Shown: positions 15,914-24,675, counted from the stretch's first letter. The stretch: DNA of 53,440 bases from Bacteroidales bacterium (GCA_021740905.1 JAIOYV010000048.1:1-53440); one strand, 5' to 3'. Program-made: numbers and translations. The notes: generated by a model from the sequence alone, not told the origin.

Positions 15914-17701
15914 ATGAGAAATTACATTGCATTTTTACTGATCGTCATGACCTTTGCGGCTTGTACCAATCCGCCAAAATACAATGCCGAAATCACAGCC
16001 GATGAAATAGCTGAACACATCAACTACCTGGCCTCCGACAGTCTTGCAGGTAGAAAACCAGGAACAGCCGGGGACAGTTTGGCTGCAAGCTACATCCGGA
16101 ATAAATTTTCCGAATTTGGTTTAAAACTAATGGGACAAAACGGCTATCAGTATTTCGATGCTGTGACCAATGCCCATGCAGGAGAGTCTTGTTCGATACA
16201 CTTAGGTACTACTGAATTAAAGTTGAATGAAGATTTCGTGCCCTATTCTTTCTCTGAAAATGGGGAGGTAAAAGCTGAGGCTGTATTTGTGGGCTATGGG
16301 TTCGACATTGACGAAGATAGTTTGAAATGGAACGACTATACCGGTGTGGATGTGAATGGGAAGTGGGCCATCATGCTTCGTGAAGATCCCGAATTAGACA
16401 TTAGCAATAGTAAGTTTATCCCTTACAGCGATGAGCGCACAAAAGTACTGGCTGCCAAAGACCATGGAGCTGCCGGAGTAATTTTCGTATCAGGGGTTGC
16501 TGTGGATAAAAATGACGGATTGATCAAAATTTTTTATGACAAGAGCAGAGGCCGCACAGGAGTTCCTGTAGTAAATATCAAGCGATCGGTTCTCAACGAA
16601 TATTTTAAGCAAGCTGGAATTCCTTCGACCCTTGAAGAACTCGAAAACGAAATAAATGAAAAGAGGACTGTCAATTCATTTTTTGTACCTCTTGAAATGG
16701 ATGCCAACATTGAGGTAATCCAGGATGAAGCCCGCACACAAAATGTAGTGGCTGTGTTGGAATCTACTAAAAGCGAGCATTCCTCCGACTTTATTGTCGT
16801 AGGTGCACATTACGACCATCTCGGCATGGGCGGCCCCGGTTCCGGCTCACGCATGCCCGATACCACCGCAGTGCATAACGGTGCCGATGATAATGCTTCT
16901 GGTGTGGCCGGGGTTATCGAACTGGCCGGGAAACTTGCCTCCATTCGGAATGAGTTAAAACGAAATATTATTTTCGTAGCCTTTTCAGGTGAAGAAATGG
17001 GATTGCTTGGGTCGAAGTACTTTGTCGACAACCCACTCGTCGATCTCAAACAAATTAAGGCAATGATCAATTTTGATATGATTGGCCGCCTCGATTCCAC
17101 AAAATCCCTGATGATTGGCGGTACGGGCACAGCCATCGAAACCGATACCTTGATCAAGAGCCTTGCTGAAAAGTATCCCTTTAAGATGAAGTATGCTACA
17201 GAAGGTGTTGGAGCCAGCGACCATTCTTCATTCTATGGGAAAGACATTCCGGTATTTTTCTTCACCACCGGTGCCCACTCCGATTATCACACACCCAATG
17301 ACGATTGTGAATTTATCAATCCTGAAGGGGAGAAAGAAGTGCTTGATTTTGCCAAAGACTTATTGGTCAACCTTGCCAACCGCGATGTCAACCTGACATT
17401 CCAGGAAGCCGGGCCAAAAACCCCTTCGCGTCACGGAGCCAGGTACAAAGTCACCCTGGGGATCATGCCCGACTTTGCCTCACAGGAAACCCGTGGATTA
17501 CGTGTGGACATGGTGACACCCGGCAAACCTGCCCAAAATGCAGGGATGCTAAAAGGTGACATTATCACAGCCATCAACGGAATGACAGTGGGTGATATCT
17601 ACGAATACATGGGCCGCTTAAAGAAACTCGAAGCAGGGCAAATCATTACCGTGGATGTTTTGAGGGATGATAAAAAGGTGGTGCTTTTGGTGCAGTTGTA
17701 G
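15914..17701 (+). CDS. M28-family metallopeptidase lipoprotein with PA and PDZ domains
   Basis: 595 residues from the ATG at 15914; the in-frame TTG at 15893 would precede a poor signal. The start MRNYIAFLLIVMTFAAC is a lipoprotein signal with Cys17. A PA-type insert lies at about 115-235 (YTGVDVNGKWAIMLRED). The M28 peptidase core follows with all zinc ligands visible: GAHYDHLG, NGADDNASG, FSGEEMGLLGS, NFDMIGRL and HSDYHTPNDD. The last 95 residues are a PDZ domain (GLRVDMVTPGKPAQNAGMLKGD). It is an aminopeptidase-type enzyme anchored on the periplasmic or outer face of a membrane, probably for peptide scavenging. Two hairpins follow the stop. Confidence 0.92.
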   Translation: MRNYIAFLLIVMTFAACTNPPKYNAEITADEIAEHINYLASDSLAGRKPGTAGDSLAASYIRNKFSEFGLKLMGQNGYQYFDAVTNAHAGESCSIHLGTTELKLNEDFVPYSFSENGEVKAEAVFVGYGFDIDEDSLKWNDYTGVDVNGKWAIMLREDPELDISNSKFIPYSDERTKVLAAKDHGAAGVIFVSGVAVDKNDGLIKIFYDKSRGRTGVPVVNIKRSVLNEYFKQAGIPSTLEELENEINEKRTVNSFFVPLEMDANIEVIQDEARTQNVVAVLESTKSEHSSDFIVVGAHYDHLGMGGPGSGSRMPDTTAVHNGADDNASGVAGVIELAGKLASIRNELKRNIIFVAFSGEEMGLLGSKYFVDNPLVDLKQIKAMINFDMIGRLDSTKSLMIGGTGTAIETDTLIKSLAEKYPFKMKYATEGVGASDHSSFYGKDIPVFFFTTGAHSDYHTPNDDCEFINPEGEKEVLDFAKDLLVNLANRDVNLTFQEAGPKTPSRHGARYKVTLGIMPDFASQETRGLRVDMVTPGKPAQNAGMLKGDIITAINGMTVGDIYEYMGRLKKLEAGQIITVDVLRDDKKVVLLVQL

Positions 17702-17708
17702 GCTCTCA

Positions 17709-17737
17709 CCGTGCAACCGCTCCAAGCGGTGGCACGG
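17709..17737 (+). terminator. Hairpin just after the M28 peptidase
   Basis: CCGTGC-A-ACCGCT, loop CCA, AGCGGT-G-GCACGG: twelve pairs with one internal mismatch, starting eight bases after the stop codon. There is no T-run, so it may be a REP-like element that also limits read-through. Confidence 0.5.
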
Positions 17738-17810
17738 CTATTCATCCACCCCAGCCTACTCGCGTCACACTCATCCGATCACTTCAAGTTTTCGGATAAT
17801 TTACATACTA

Positions 17811-17841
17811 CCGAGGGCTTCGCTTAGGGCGAAGCCCTCGG
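17811..17841. repeat. Perfect 13-bp hairpin, left copy
   Basis: CCGAGGGCTTCGC, loop TTAGG, GCGAAGCCCTCGG. A diverged copy lies at 18651-18681, so the MNT/HEPN pair sits between two members of the same element. There is no T-run. Confidence 0.65.
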
Positions 17842-17930
17842 TGTGCAAGTAAAGTTTTCCGATGAAGAGACTGTAGTCTTTTGTGATTTTAAAAATTGTC
17901 AATCATAATTCTTTTTCGCAAATTTGTATT

Positions 17931-18230
17931 ATGGAAAAACAATTGGAGAATATTGTATCAGTCCTTCATAGCAAGCTCCCTTTTTTAAAGTCTATGTATA
18001 ACATTACTGAAGTTCAGGTTTTTGGATCCTACCTTAGAAATCAACAGACCAGCAAAAGCGATCTTGATATTCTTGTAACATTTTCTATTGCCCCTTCTTT
18101 TTTTCAATTTCTGGAAATTGAAGAATATTTAACCAATTTGCTTGGCATAAAGGTAGACCTTGTCATGAAGAAATCGTTGAAACCTACAATTGGGAAAAAA
18201 ATACTTGCCGAAGCACAAACTGTAATATGA
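17931..18230 (+). CDS. MNT-type nucleotidyltransferase antitoxin
   Basis: 99 residues from the ATG at 17931. It contains the minimal nucleotidyltransferase motif GS-X10-DxD as FGSYLRNQQTSKSDLDILV, then KVDLVMKKSLKPTIGKKIL with the third acidic position. Such proteins (MntA type) silence a HEPN ribonuclease by AMPylating it. The stop overlaps the start of the next gene by four bases (ATGA). The antitoxin frame is intact although its partner is frameshifted. No DNA-binding domain is present. Confidence 0.88.
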   Translation: MEKQLENIVSVLHSKLPFLKSMYNITEVQVFGSYLRNQQTSKSDLDILVTFSIAPSFFQFLEIEEYLTNLLGIKVDLVMKKSLKPTIGKKILAEAQTVI

Positions 18231-18576
18231 TAGAAAAAGAAAGACTAATCATTGATTATTTGAATGATATACTTCGTTCTCCCAGAAATATCAAAGACTT
18301 CGTTGGCAATCTTGATTTTCATGAATTTGAGCAAGATATAAAATCACAATATGCAGTAATCCGGGCATTGGAAATAATTGGCGAGTCCTCGAAAAAGATA
18401 CCCAATGAGATTAAAGAGGACTACCCAAAAATTCCATGGAGATACTGGCTGGAATGAGGGATAAACTGATACATGACTATTTCGGAGTTGATGCTGAAGT
18501 TGTTTGGAATACTGCCTCACAAGATATTTATGACCTTGAAATAGAAATTGAGAAAGTCCTTTCTGATTTTTCCTAA
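18227..18576 (+). pseudogene. HEPN (DUF86) toxin, frameshifted before the catalytic motif
   Basis: The first frame gives 76 residues (LIIDYLNDILRSPRNIKDFV, then YAVIRALEIIGESSKKIP) and stops at 18455-18457. From 18445 another frame continues the family sequence as LAGMRDKLIHDYFGVDAEVVWNTASQDI and ends at 18574-18576. A one-base loss between about 18440 and 18444 explains the break. The ribonuclease motif R-X4-H (RDKLIH, 18457-18474) lies beyond it, so the translated product has no active site. The length after repair would be about 115 residues, normal for DUF86. Either the toxin has been inactivated or the base is a sequencing error. Confidence 0.88.
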
Positions 18577-18650
18577 GGCAATTATTCGGTGTATTTTATG
18601 TGCTTTTAGTATAAGTTGTAGCCATACTTATCCAGCATTATTATACCAAT

Positions 18651-18681
18651 GCTTCGCTTTGAGCGAAACCCTCGGTTTGCA
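18651..18681. repeat. Degenerate copy of the 17811 hairpin
   Basis: GCTTCGCTTTGAGCGAAACC followed by CTCGGTTTGCAA matches GCTTCGCTTAGGGCGAAGCC followed by CTCGGTGTGCAA at 17817-17848, with five or six differences. The stem is weaker here. Together the two copies bracket the MNT/HEPN module. Confidence 0.6.
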
Positions 18682-18718
18682 ATATTCAACATAAATAATT
18701 AAACACCCAAAATTCCCT

Positions 18719-19978
18719 TTAGTCCCGTATAGCCTCCACAGGCTTTATCTTCAAGGCCCTGTTAGCGGGGATCAACCCGGCAAACACACCGGAGATCATC
18801 AAAATAAAAATGGAGATCACGGCTATCCGAAAATTGATTTCGGGGTTGGTGAACATGGCGTCGGGCGATGGGTTTTGACTGAGGAAATAATTCACCGTTT
18901 CGATAATCCCTACGGCAAACACCAACCCGATATACCCGGCCAGGGTGGTTAGAAAAACCGATTCCATGATTATCTGGCTGACCACATCGCGGGGAGTTGC
19001 CCCAATGGCCCGCATAATACCTATTTCTTTGGTGCGCTCTTTCACAATGATCAGCATGATATTGCTGATGCCTATAACTCCGGCCATGAGGCTGCCAAAA
19101 CCCACAATCCAAACCAAGATGTTGATACCGGTAAAAAGGCCCGTCATTCGTTTATATTCCTCAGCCAGGTTCCAATGGCCAATGGCATGGTTGTCGTCGG
19201 GCGAAATGCTGTGCCTGGCTTTCAGAAGGTCGAGCACCTTTTTTTCCACCACTTCGGCCGATACTTCATCGACAGAAGTAGCCGCATACCAGCCTACCAC
19301 ATCGCCATAGTTGTACACCTGCTGCAAGGTGGTGAAGGGAATGAAAATACTGTTTTGGTCTTCCTCTCCCCTGCCGCCTGCCGTGGATGCATCGAATGAA
19401 CCCACAATTTTAAAATACACTCCCTGGATTTGAATATACTCGCCAATTGATTTCTCCTCTTTGTCAAACAAAACCTCCAACACGCGATTACCAACAACTG
19501 CCACTTTGCGTAGATTGTCAATATCGAGGGAATTGATGAACCGGCCATCTGTCATTTGCAGGGGGGAAATTTTATTCATATCGGGATATTCTCCCTTAAT
19601 GGTAAATGCTGCCGCTTTTTCTTTGCGGATCACATTGTTGCCGTTGCGACTTCCCCAACCCTCGATGCGTGGTGCAAGGTATTTTATTTCAGGGATATTT
19701 TTTCTGATTGCTTCTGAATCTCCATTGTTGAAATTGAACCGTCTGCCAACCGGAAAACCCTTGTAGGGAAGTGTTGTACGCATGGTCCATAGAAAAAAAC
19801 TATTGGTTGCCCCATCGGAGAAATCGCGTTTCACACCGTTCCACAAACCCGAACCTGCACCCAACATGATCAACAGCATAAAGATTCCCCAGAACACCCC
19901 AAAAGCGGTGAGAAAAGTACGCAGCTTGTTTTGCTTCAAGGTGTAAAATATTTCCTGTATGCGGTCTTTGTCGAACAT
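18719..19978 (-). CDS. MacB-like ABC transporter permease
   Basis: 419 residues with the MacB/FtsX topology. The first membrane helix is after NKLRTFLTAFGVFWGIFMLLIMLGAG. A large periplasmic MacB_PCD domain fills about 60-270, and three C-terminal helices are visible, including VIGISNIMLIIVKERTKEIGIMRAIGATP (the permease signature) and FAGLIPANRALKIKPVEAIRD at the end. No ATPase domain is fused. The paralogous permease at 20152-21387 lies upstream on the same strand with a 173-bp gap, and the two may form a heterodimer. Neither an ATPase nor an outer-membrane factor is adjacent; an HlyD adaptor is at 40172. The exported substrate is unknown. Confidence 0.9.
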   Translation of the reverse strand: MFDKDRIQEIFYTLKQNKLRTFLTAFGVFWGIFMLLIMLGAGSGLWNGVKRDFSDGATNSFFLWTMRTTLPYKGFPVGRRFNFNNGDSEAIRKNIPEIKYLAPRIEGWGSRNGNNVIRKEKAAAFTIKGEYPDMNKISPLQMTDGRFINSLDIDNLRKVAVVGNRVLEVLFDKEEKSIGEYIQIQGVYFKIVGSFDASTAGGRGEEDQNSIFIPFTTLQQVYNYGDVVGWYAATSVDEVSAEVVEKKVLDLLKARHSISPDDNHAIGHWNLAEEYKRMTGLFTGINILVWIVGFGSLMAGVIGISNIMLIIVKERTKEIGIMRAIGATPRDVVSQIIMESVFLTTLAGYIGLVFAVGIIETVNYFLSQNPSPDAMFTNPEINFRIAVISIFILMISGVFAGLIPANRALKIKPVEAIRD

Positions 19979-20151
19979 AATAGTTCAGAGTCAAATAGTT
20001 CTAAGTTCAGAGTTAATTGGGTTAATAGCTAATTTTTGACTTTTATTGCAAATTGAAATTCGAAATTCGAAATTTGGCAGACCTGCAACTTTCTCCATCT
20101 TTAATCTTATCATCCTTCAAAATCTATCCTTCAATATTCATCAATAATCAT
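19979..20151. repeat. Low-complexity tract between the two permease genes
   Basis: On the minus strand this gap carries AACTCTGAACTTAGAACT-like units directly before the permease start, and AAATTTCGAATTTCGAATTT-like units further out. Both resemble tracts in other gaps of this window. No promoter is evident. Confidence 0.5.
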
Positions 20152-21387
20152 TTATTCGTCTTTGAGTGCCTCAACGGGTCGCACTGACACAGCCCGCCGG
20201 GCGGGGATAAAACCAGCCACAGCCCCACTCAGTATTAAAAACAGGGTAGCTCCAATGGCAATTGTAAGGTTCACTTCCGGGTTCATAAAATAAAATTCCG
20301 AGCTGGTAAAATAAGGCCGTATCAGTTCCAGCAATCCAATACCGAGAACCAATCCGATGTACCCGGCAAATGAGGTGATCAGGATGGATTCAAACAAAAT
20401 CATCCGGATTATCTGGTTTGGCGTGGCCCCCATCGCTTTGCGAATGCCTATTTCTTTGGTACGCTCTTTCACCACGATCAACATGATATTACTTACTCCT
20501 ACTATTCCAGCCACGATGGTCATTAGGCCAATCAGCAAAATAAAAAACTGGATTCCTTTCATCAGGTTCATAAAACGGGCAAAATCCTTGAGCCCGTTCC
20601 AGGTGTGCAATGCCCGGTCGTCCTTCACATCGAAGCTATGTTTCCTTGCTAACTTCTCGCGGATGTCCTGCTCCAGTTGTTCGCTTTCGGCTGCCGAAAC
20701 ATTGGTGATGACATTCAATGAGCCAATAAAATTTCCATAATTGAAAACTCGTTGGGCTGTGCTAATGGGGATGTAAATGCGGCGCATGTCGCGATCGCCA
20801 CCCTCGTCGGAAAACACGCCCACGATTTTGAAAGGCACACCGGCCACATTCATATATTTGCCAATGGGGTCTTCCTCTTTAAACAGCGCATCTTTCACAG
20901 CCATCCCTATTACCCCGTTTTTACGGAATTCGAGTAGGTCGCTCCGGTTCAGGAAACGGCCTTGTTCCATTTCGAGCACCTCGACCAGTTCGTATTCGGG
21001 ATGGATGCAGGCAATATCGAAAGCACCATAATTCGATTTGTAGCTGAGGTTGGTGTTGCGCCAAATATTGAAACGGGCTGCCAGTTTATCGACACCCGAA
21101 ACAGAGGTCTTCAAGTAATCATAATCATCGTTTTGGAATATTATCTCACGGCCAGGCTTTAGACCCTGATAAGGTAAACTGGTCTCGCCGGAGCCAATCC
21201 AAATCCGGTTTACGGCATCGCCCTTAAACTGGTCGCGGACACCATTCTCCAAACCCTTTCCGGCACCGAGCAAAAAAATCAGCATGAAAATCCCCCAGGA
21301 AACGGCAAATCCTGTAAGGAAGGTGCGGAGCTTGTTTTTTTTGATGGTACTATACAGCTCCTGCCAATTGTCGAGGTCAATAATCAT
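20152..21387 (-). CDS. MacB-like ABC transporter permease (paralogue)
   Basis: 411 residues, paralogous to the gene at 18719-19978 over its full length. Shared blocks are KKNKLRTFLTGFAVSWGIFMLIFLLGAGKGLENGV at the first helix, GVSNIMLIVVKERTKEIGIRKAMGATPNQI before the second, and AGFIPARRAVSVRPVEALKDE at the C-terminus. The middle is a MacB_PCD-type periplasmic domain. It is the first gene of the pair in transcription order. The MITE-like element and the start of the kinase/RapZ gene lie upstream in the opposite direction. Likely role: one half of a MacAB-like exporter of lipids, peptides or drugs; the substrate cannot be inferred. Confidence 0.9.
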   Translation of the reverse strand: MIIDLDNWQELYSTIKKNKLRTFLTGFAVSWGIFMLIFLLGAGKGLENGVRDQFKGDAVNRIWIGSGETSLPYQGLKPGREIIFQNDDYDYLKTSVSGVDKLAARFNIWRNTNLSYKSNYGAFDIACIHPEYELVEVLEMEQGRFLNRSDLLEFRKNGVIGMAVKDALFKEEDPIGKYMNVAGVPFKIVGVFSDEGGDRDMRRIYIPISTAQRVFNYGNFIGSLNVITNVSAAESEQLEQDIREKLARKHSFDVKDDRALHTWNGLKDFARFMNLMKGIQFFILLIGLMTIVAGIVGVSNIMLIVVKERTKEIGIRKAMGATPNQIIRMILFESILITSFAGYIGLVLGIGLLELIRPYFTSSEFYFMNPEVNLTIAIGATLFLILSGAVAGFIPARRAVSVRPVEALKDE

Positions 21388-21493
21388 TAGGTTTTCAGAG
21401 GTTTTTCGATGCGCAATTTAACGACATTTTAGGAAACGGGGAAATTGGAGGATTGGTATTTTGAGGATGAAGATTGTGTGTGTTCTTGAAGCA

Positions 21494-21662
21494 TTTGTTC
21501 ATCCATCCCAACCCTTCCTTAATGTAAGGAAGGGCTTGTCGCTGTTGCCTGAATTGTAGTAAATTTTTCTGCCGTTGCTATGAAACACAGATTGTCCCCC
21601 TTATTTTAAGGGGGAGACTGAAATGGGCTATGAAACACGAACTTAGGTTGGGGATGAACAAA
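21494..21662. mobile_element. MITE-like element with terminal inverted repeats and two hairpins
   Basis: The ends are inverted repeats: TTTGTTCATCC-ATC-CCAACC at 21494-21513 and GGTTGGGGATGAACAAA at 21646-21662, pairing over 17 bases with a 3-base bulge. Inside are two perfect hairpins: CCCTTCCTTA-ATG-TAAGGAAGGG (21512-21534) and CCCCCTTA-TTT-TAAGGGGG (21596-21614). A short direct repeat, GCTATGAAACAC, occurs twice. It has no coding capacity, sits between divergent genes and has no clear target-site duplication. Confidence 0.65.
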
Positions 21663-21725
21663 CCACAAAAACCAATCTCCATTTGTTCATTTGTATCACT
21701 CATCAAAGTATTGGAGTTGCACGGA

Positions 21726-21755
21726 TTTGCAGTTTGATTGAAAAGGGTACTTTTG
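21726..21755 (+). promoter_or_regulatory. Bacteroidota-type promoter of the kinase/RapZ fusion gene
   Basis: TTTG at 21726-21729, an 18-base spacer, then TACTTTTG at 21748-21755, a full match to TAnnTTTG. It lies 17 bases before the ATG at 21773, so the leader would be about ten bases. Confidence 0.6.
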
Positions 21756-21772
21756 CAAAAAACAATTCAAAA

Positions 21773-23206
21773 ATGACAGAGGTTCAACTTATCAACAACA
21801 TAAAAAATATCGGGGAAAATTGGTCGGGAAGGGCTGTAGAAAAGACAGAACCCATTCCTCAGTCCGGCTCAAACAGAAGATATTTCAGGATTTTTCAAGA
21901 TAATTCCACTGCCATAGTCGCATATAATCCCGATAAGCGAGAGAATCAGGCTTTCACTTCTTTCACCAGACATTTTAAAGGAAAGGGGCTTCATGTGCCT
22001 ATGCTCTTATTCGAATCGGAAGATGGTTGTTTTTATGTTGTTGAAGATTTGGGCAATGTAAATTTATATGATTTGGTGGCAGTCCGGAAACCAGACACAT
22101 TCAATGCTAAACTCATTGATTATTATAAAAAAGCATTGGTCGAACTTATCCGTTTTCAGTTAGATGGGCATAAAGGATTGGATTACAGCCTGTGTTATCC
22201 ACGACACAGTTTCGATGCACAATCCATTCAGTGGGACCTGAACTATTTCAAATATTACTACCTGAAGCTGGCCTGCATTTCATTCGATGAACAATTATTG
22301 GAAGATGATTACCAGAAGTTCACATATTTGCTTTTAGTGGCAGACCAAAACTATTTTATGTTCCGCGATTTTCAGTCGAGGAATATTATGATCCACGACG
22401 AGGTTTTGTATTTTATCGACTATCAAGGAGGAAGAAAAGGGCCTTTGCAGTACGATGTGGCCTCGTTGCTATACCAGGCAAAAGCCGACCTGCCAGAAGA
22501 TGTTCGCGAAGATTTGCTCAATTTCTATCTCTATAGTTTAGAAAGCAGGATCGCTGTCGATCGGAAAAAATTCATCGACCAATATTATGCCTTTGTGTTG
22601 GTGCGCACCCTGCAAGTATTGGGGGCGTATGGCTACCGGGGATTTTTCGAGCGCAAGAGCCATTTCATCGGATCCATTCCCTTTGCCATCAATAATTTAA
22701 AAAACATCTTCACCCGGCTAGGATTTCTGGAAACCATGCCCGAATTGAAAAATGTTTTGCTGCAAATTATCGCTTCAAAAAAAGAATCAGTCCAAAATAT
22801 CAAAAGCGACAAATTGCATGTGAGCATTTTCAGTTTCTCATACCGGAAGGGAATACCCGAAGACACATCGGGAAACGGAGGTGGATTTGTGTTCGATTGC
22901 CGGGCTGTGCACAACCCCGGCAGATACGAGGAATATAAAACGTCGACAGGAAAAGACCAAAATGTGATTGACTTTTTTGCCAAAGGAACCGAAATGAATT
23001 CTTTCCTGGAAAGCACAATCAAATTGGTAGATGCGTCAGTTGAGAAATATATAAGCCGGAAATTCAACCATCTCCAGGTGAGTTATGGCTGCACCGGAGG
23101 CCAGCATCGATCGGTGTTTTGTGCCGAAAACATGGCTCGCCATTTAAGGGAAAAGTATGATGTAGAGATTTCGTTGAGGCACCGGGAACAGGAAGGATTG
23201 GAGTGA
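21773..23206 (+). CDS. APH-type sugar kinase fused to a RapZ C-terminal domain
   Basis: 477 residues from the ATG at 21773; the frame is open 90 bases further upstream, but the promoter overlaps that stretch. Residues 1-330 form an aminoglycoside-phosphotransferase fold: GSNRRYFRI, FYVVEDLGNVNLYDLV, the catalytic loop FRDFQSRNIMIHD with Asp199, and metal ligand Asp216 in IDYQGG. This family includes AmgK, the anomeric MurNAc/GlcNAc kinase of cell-wall recycling. From about 346 a RapZ C-terminal domain follows: FSYRKGIPED, FDCRAVHNPG, TGKDQNVIDFF, and YGCTGGQHRSVF at 438-449. In E. coli that domain senses glucosamine-6-phosphate. The fusion suggests amino-sugar kinase activity tied to an amino-sugar sensor; no MurU-like gene is adjacent. 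Confidence 0.87.
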   Translation: MTEVQLINNIKNIGENWSGRAVEKTEPIPQSGSNRRYFRIFQDNSTAIVAYNPDKRENQAFTSFTRHFKGKGLHVPMLLFESEDGCFYVVEDLGNVNLYDLVAVRKPDTFNAKLIDYYKKALVELIRFQLDGHKGLDYSLCYPRHSFDAQSIQWDLNYFKYYYLKLACISFDEQLLEDDYQKFTYLLLVADQNYFMFRDFQSRNIMIHDEVLYFIDYQGGRKGPLQYDVASLLYQAKADLPEDVREDLLNFYLYSLESRIAVDRKKFIDQYYAFVLVRTLQVLGAYGYRGFFERKSHFIGSIPFAINNLKNIFTRLGFLETMPELKNVLLQIIASKKESVQNIKSDKLHVSIFSFSYRKGIPEDTSGNGGGFVFDCRAVHNPGRYEEYKTSTGKDQNVIDFFAKGTEMNSFLESTIKLVDASVEKYISRKFNHLQVSYGCTGGQHRSVFCAENMARHLREKYDVEISLRHREQEGLE

Positions 23207-23251
23207 TGGATTGATGGTATCTCACCTACGCTAAAGCTTCGTAGGGTAAAC

Positions 23252-24655
23252 CTAAATACACCCAAATAATTTCCTCTCGATGATTGTCTTAGAGATATAT
23301 TTCGGCACTTTTTCTACCCAATCGTTCTGCATGTTGCAAATACCCTCGATTACTTCGGTTGACCGGAAATGCAAACGGCTTTCCTTCACATTGGGGATGT
23401 CGAGTATTTTTCTGTTCTGAAGCAGGTGTATGTACAGGTGCTCTATGTTTTCGGGAACTTTAATATTAGCAGATGTTTTAATCTCCGAATTCTCATAATC
23501 GCGGGTTGGATAAAGATATAGTTTCATATTATTTGGGAAAAGCTTGCCAAAGGCTTCGAGTATGCCGCCTTTTAAATTTTTGTAATACTGTTCGTCGATT
23601 ACCTTACGAAAAGTAACCACCCCAATAATAATGCGCAGGTTTTTAATATGGTAAGCCGATAGGTGATCGACCAATTTGTAGAATTCTTTGAAGTTGGTGA
23701 TCATCACATTCTGCCCCATCCCGTTCAGCAGGTCGACCCGTTCAAGGAAGTCTCGTTCATCGAAATCGCCTTCGGCCAGCAGGTTATTCAAGGTCATTTC
23801 GCAAAAGGCAAAGGTGGTCTCCTTCTGGTAATCTTTGTCGCGCTTGAACAGGCCATAGCTCGCTTTCAACATGTCGAAACCTATGTACGTGATGGGCCTG
23901 AAACTACCCCTTAGCACCAGGATATTCTTTTTGTATAGCATATCGGCCGGTTGCTGTACATGGCCATAGCGGTCGAACATGGTGGCATCGGTCATCCCGT
24001 TTTTCACCAATTGAACGCTCAACAAACGGTTGTCGACATAACCGAGTTCCTTTCCCTTCATTTCGATCATATTCACTTCGATCCGGTCGCGTGACAGGTT
24101 GTCCATCAACGATTGCAAAAATGTATTGGGTGTTGTATAATGGTGATAGGCTGCAAAAATCAAATTCACACCGAAAACCCCAAGAGTGGTTTGCTGCAGC
24201 AAATTATCGTTTTCGAGTAATTTTACATGAACCACCACCGAGTTAGGTTCGGAATTTGGGCTAAGTTGAAATTTCATCCCAATCCACCCGTGGCTCACAT
24301 TGTCTTTTTTAAAATTGAGAGTTGCCACGGTATCGGCAAAAGCAAAAAAACAGGTATCATCGCCTCTTTTAACTTTTAATATGTCAGTGAGACTTTCGTA
24401 TTCGATGTCGACCATTTGCTCTAAGCGCTCTTTGCTCACATATCTTTTAGAAGGGCTTTCACCGTATATCTCATCGCTGAACGACATATCATAAGCTGAA
24501 ATAGTCCGGGCAATTGTGCCTGAAGCACCACCCGCCTGAAAGAAAAACCGGGCCACTTCCTGTCCTCCACCAATCTCAGCAAACGAGCCATAAATCGATG
24601 GTTTTAAATTTAACCTTAGTGCTTTCCGGTTTGTCGATAGAATTTCCCTTTCCAT
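23252..24655 (-). CDS. Conserved Bacteroidota protein of unknown function
   Basis: 467 residues from the ATG at 24655; an earlier TTG is in frame but unlikely. The N-terminus ALRLNLKPSIYGSFAEIGGGQEVARFFFQAGGASGTIARTISAYDM is a highly conserved block in a family I know from Bacteroidota genomes. It is sometimes labelled nicotinate-nucleotide adenylyltransferase, but I see no HxGH motif, so that label looks unsupported. No signal peptide or membrane segment; a cytosolic protein. The middle includes ERVDLLNGMGQNVMITNFKEFYKLVDHL. It ends 45 bases from the end of the kinase/RapZ gene, on the opposite strand. A Bacteroidota promoter lies upstream. Confidence 0.7.
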   Translation of the reverse strand: MEREILSTNRKALRLNLKPSIYGSFAEIGGGQEVARFFFQAGGASGTIARTISAYDMSFSDEIYGESPSKRYVSKERLEQMVDIEYESLTDILKVKRGDDTCFFAFADTVATLNFKKDNVSHGWIGMKFQLSPNSEPNSVVVHVKLLENDNLLQQTTLGVFGVNLIFAAYHHYTTPNTFLQSLMDNLSRDRIEVNMIEMKGKELGYVDNRLLSVQLVKNGMTDATMFDRYGHVQQPADMLYKKNILVLRGSFRPITYIGFDMLKASYGLFKRDKDYQKETTFAFCEMTLNNLLAEGDFDERDFLERVDLLNGMGQNVMITNFKEFYKLVDHLSAYHIKNLRIIIGVVTFRKVIDEQYYKNLKGGILEAFGKLFPNNMKLYLYPTRDYENSEIKTSANIKVPENIEHLYIHLLQNRKILDIPNVKESRLHFRSTEVIEGICNMQNDWVEKVPKYISKTIIERKLFGCI

Positions 24656-24675
24656 AATTTTCAATTTACCTGCCG

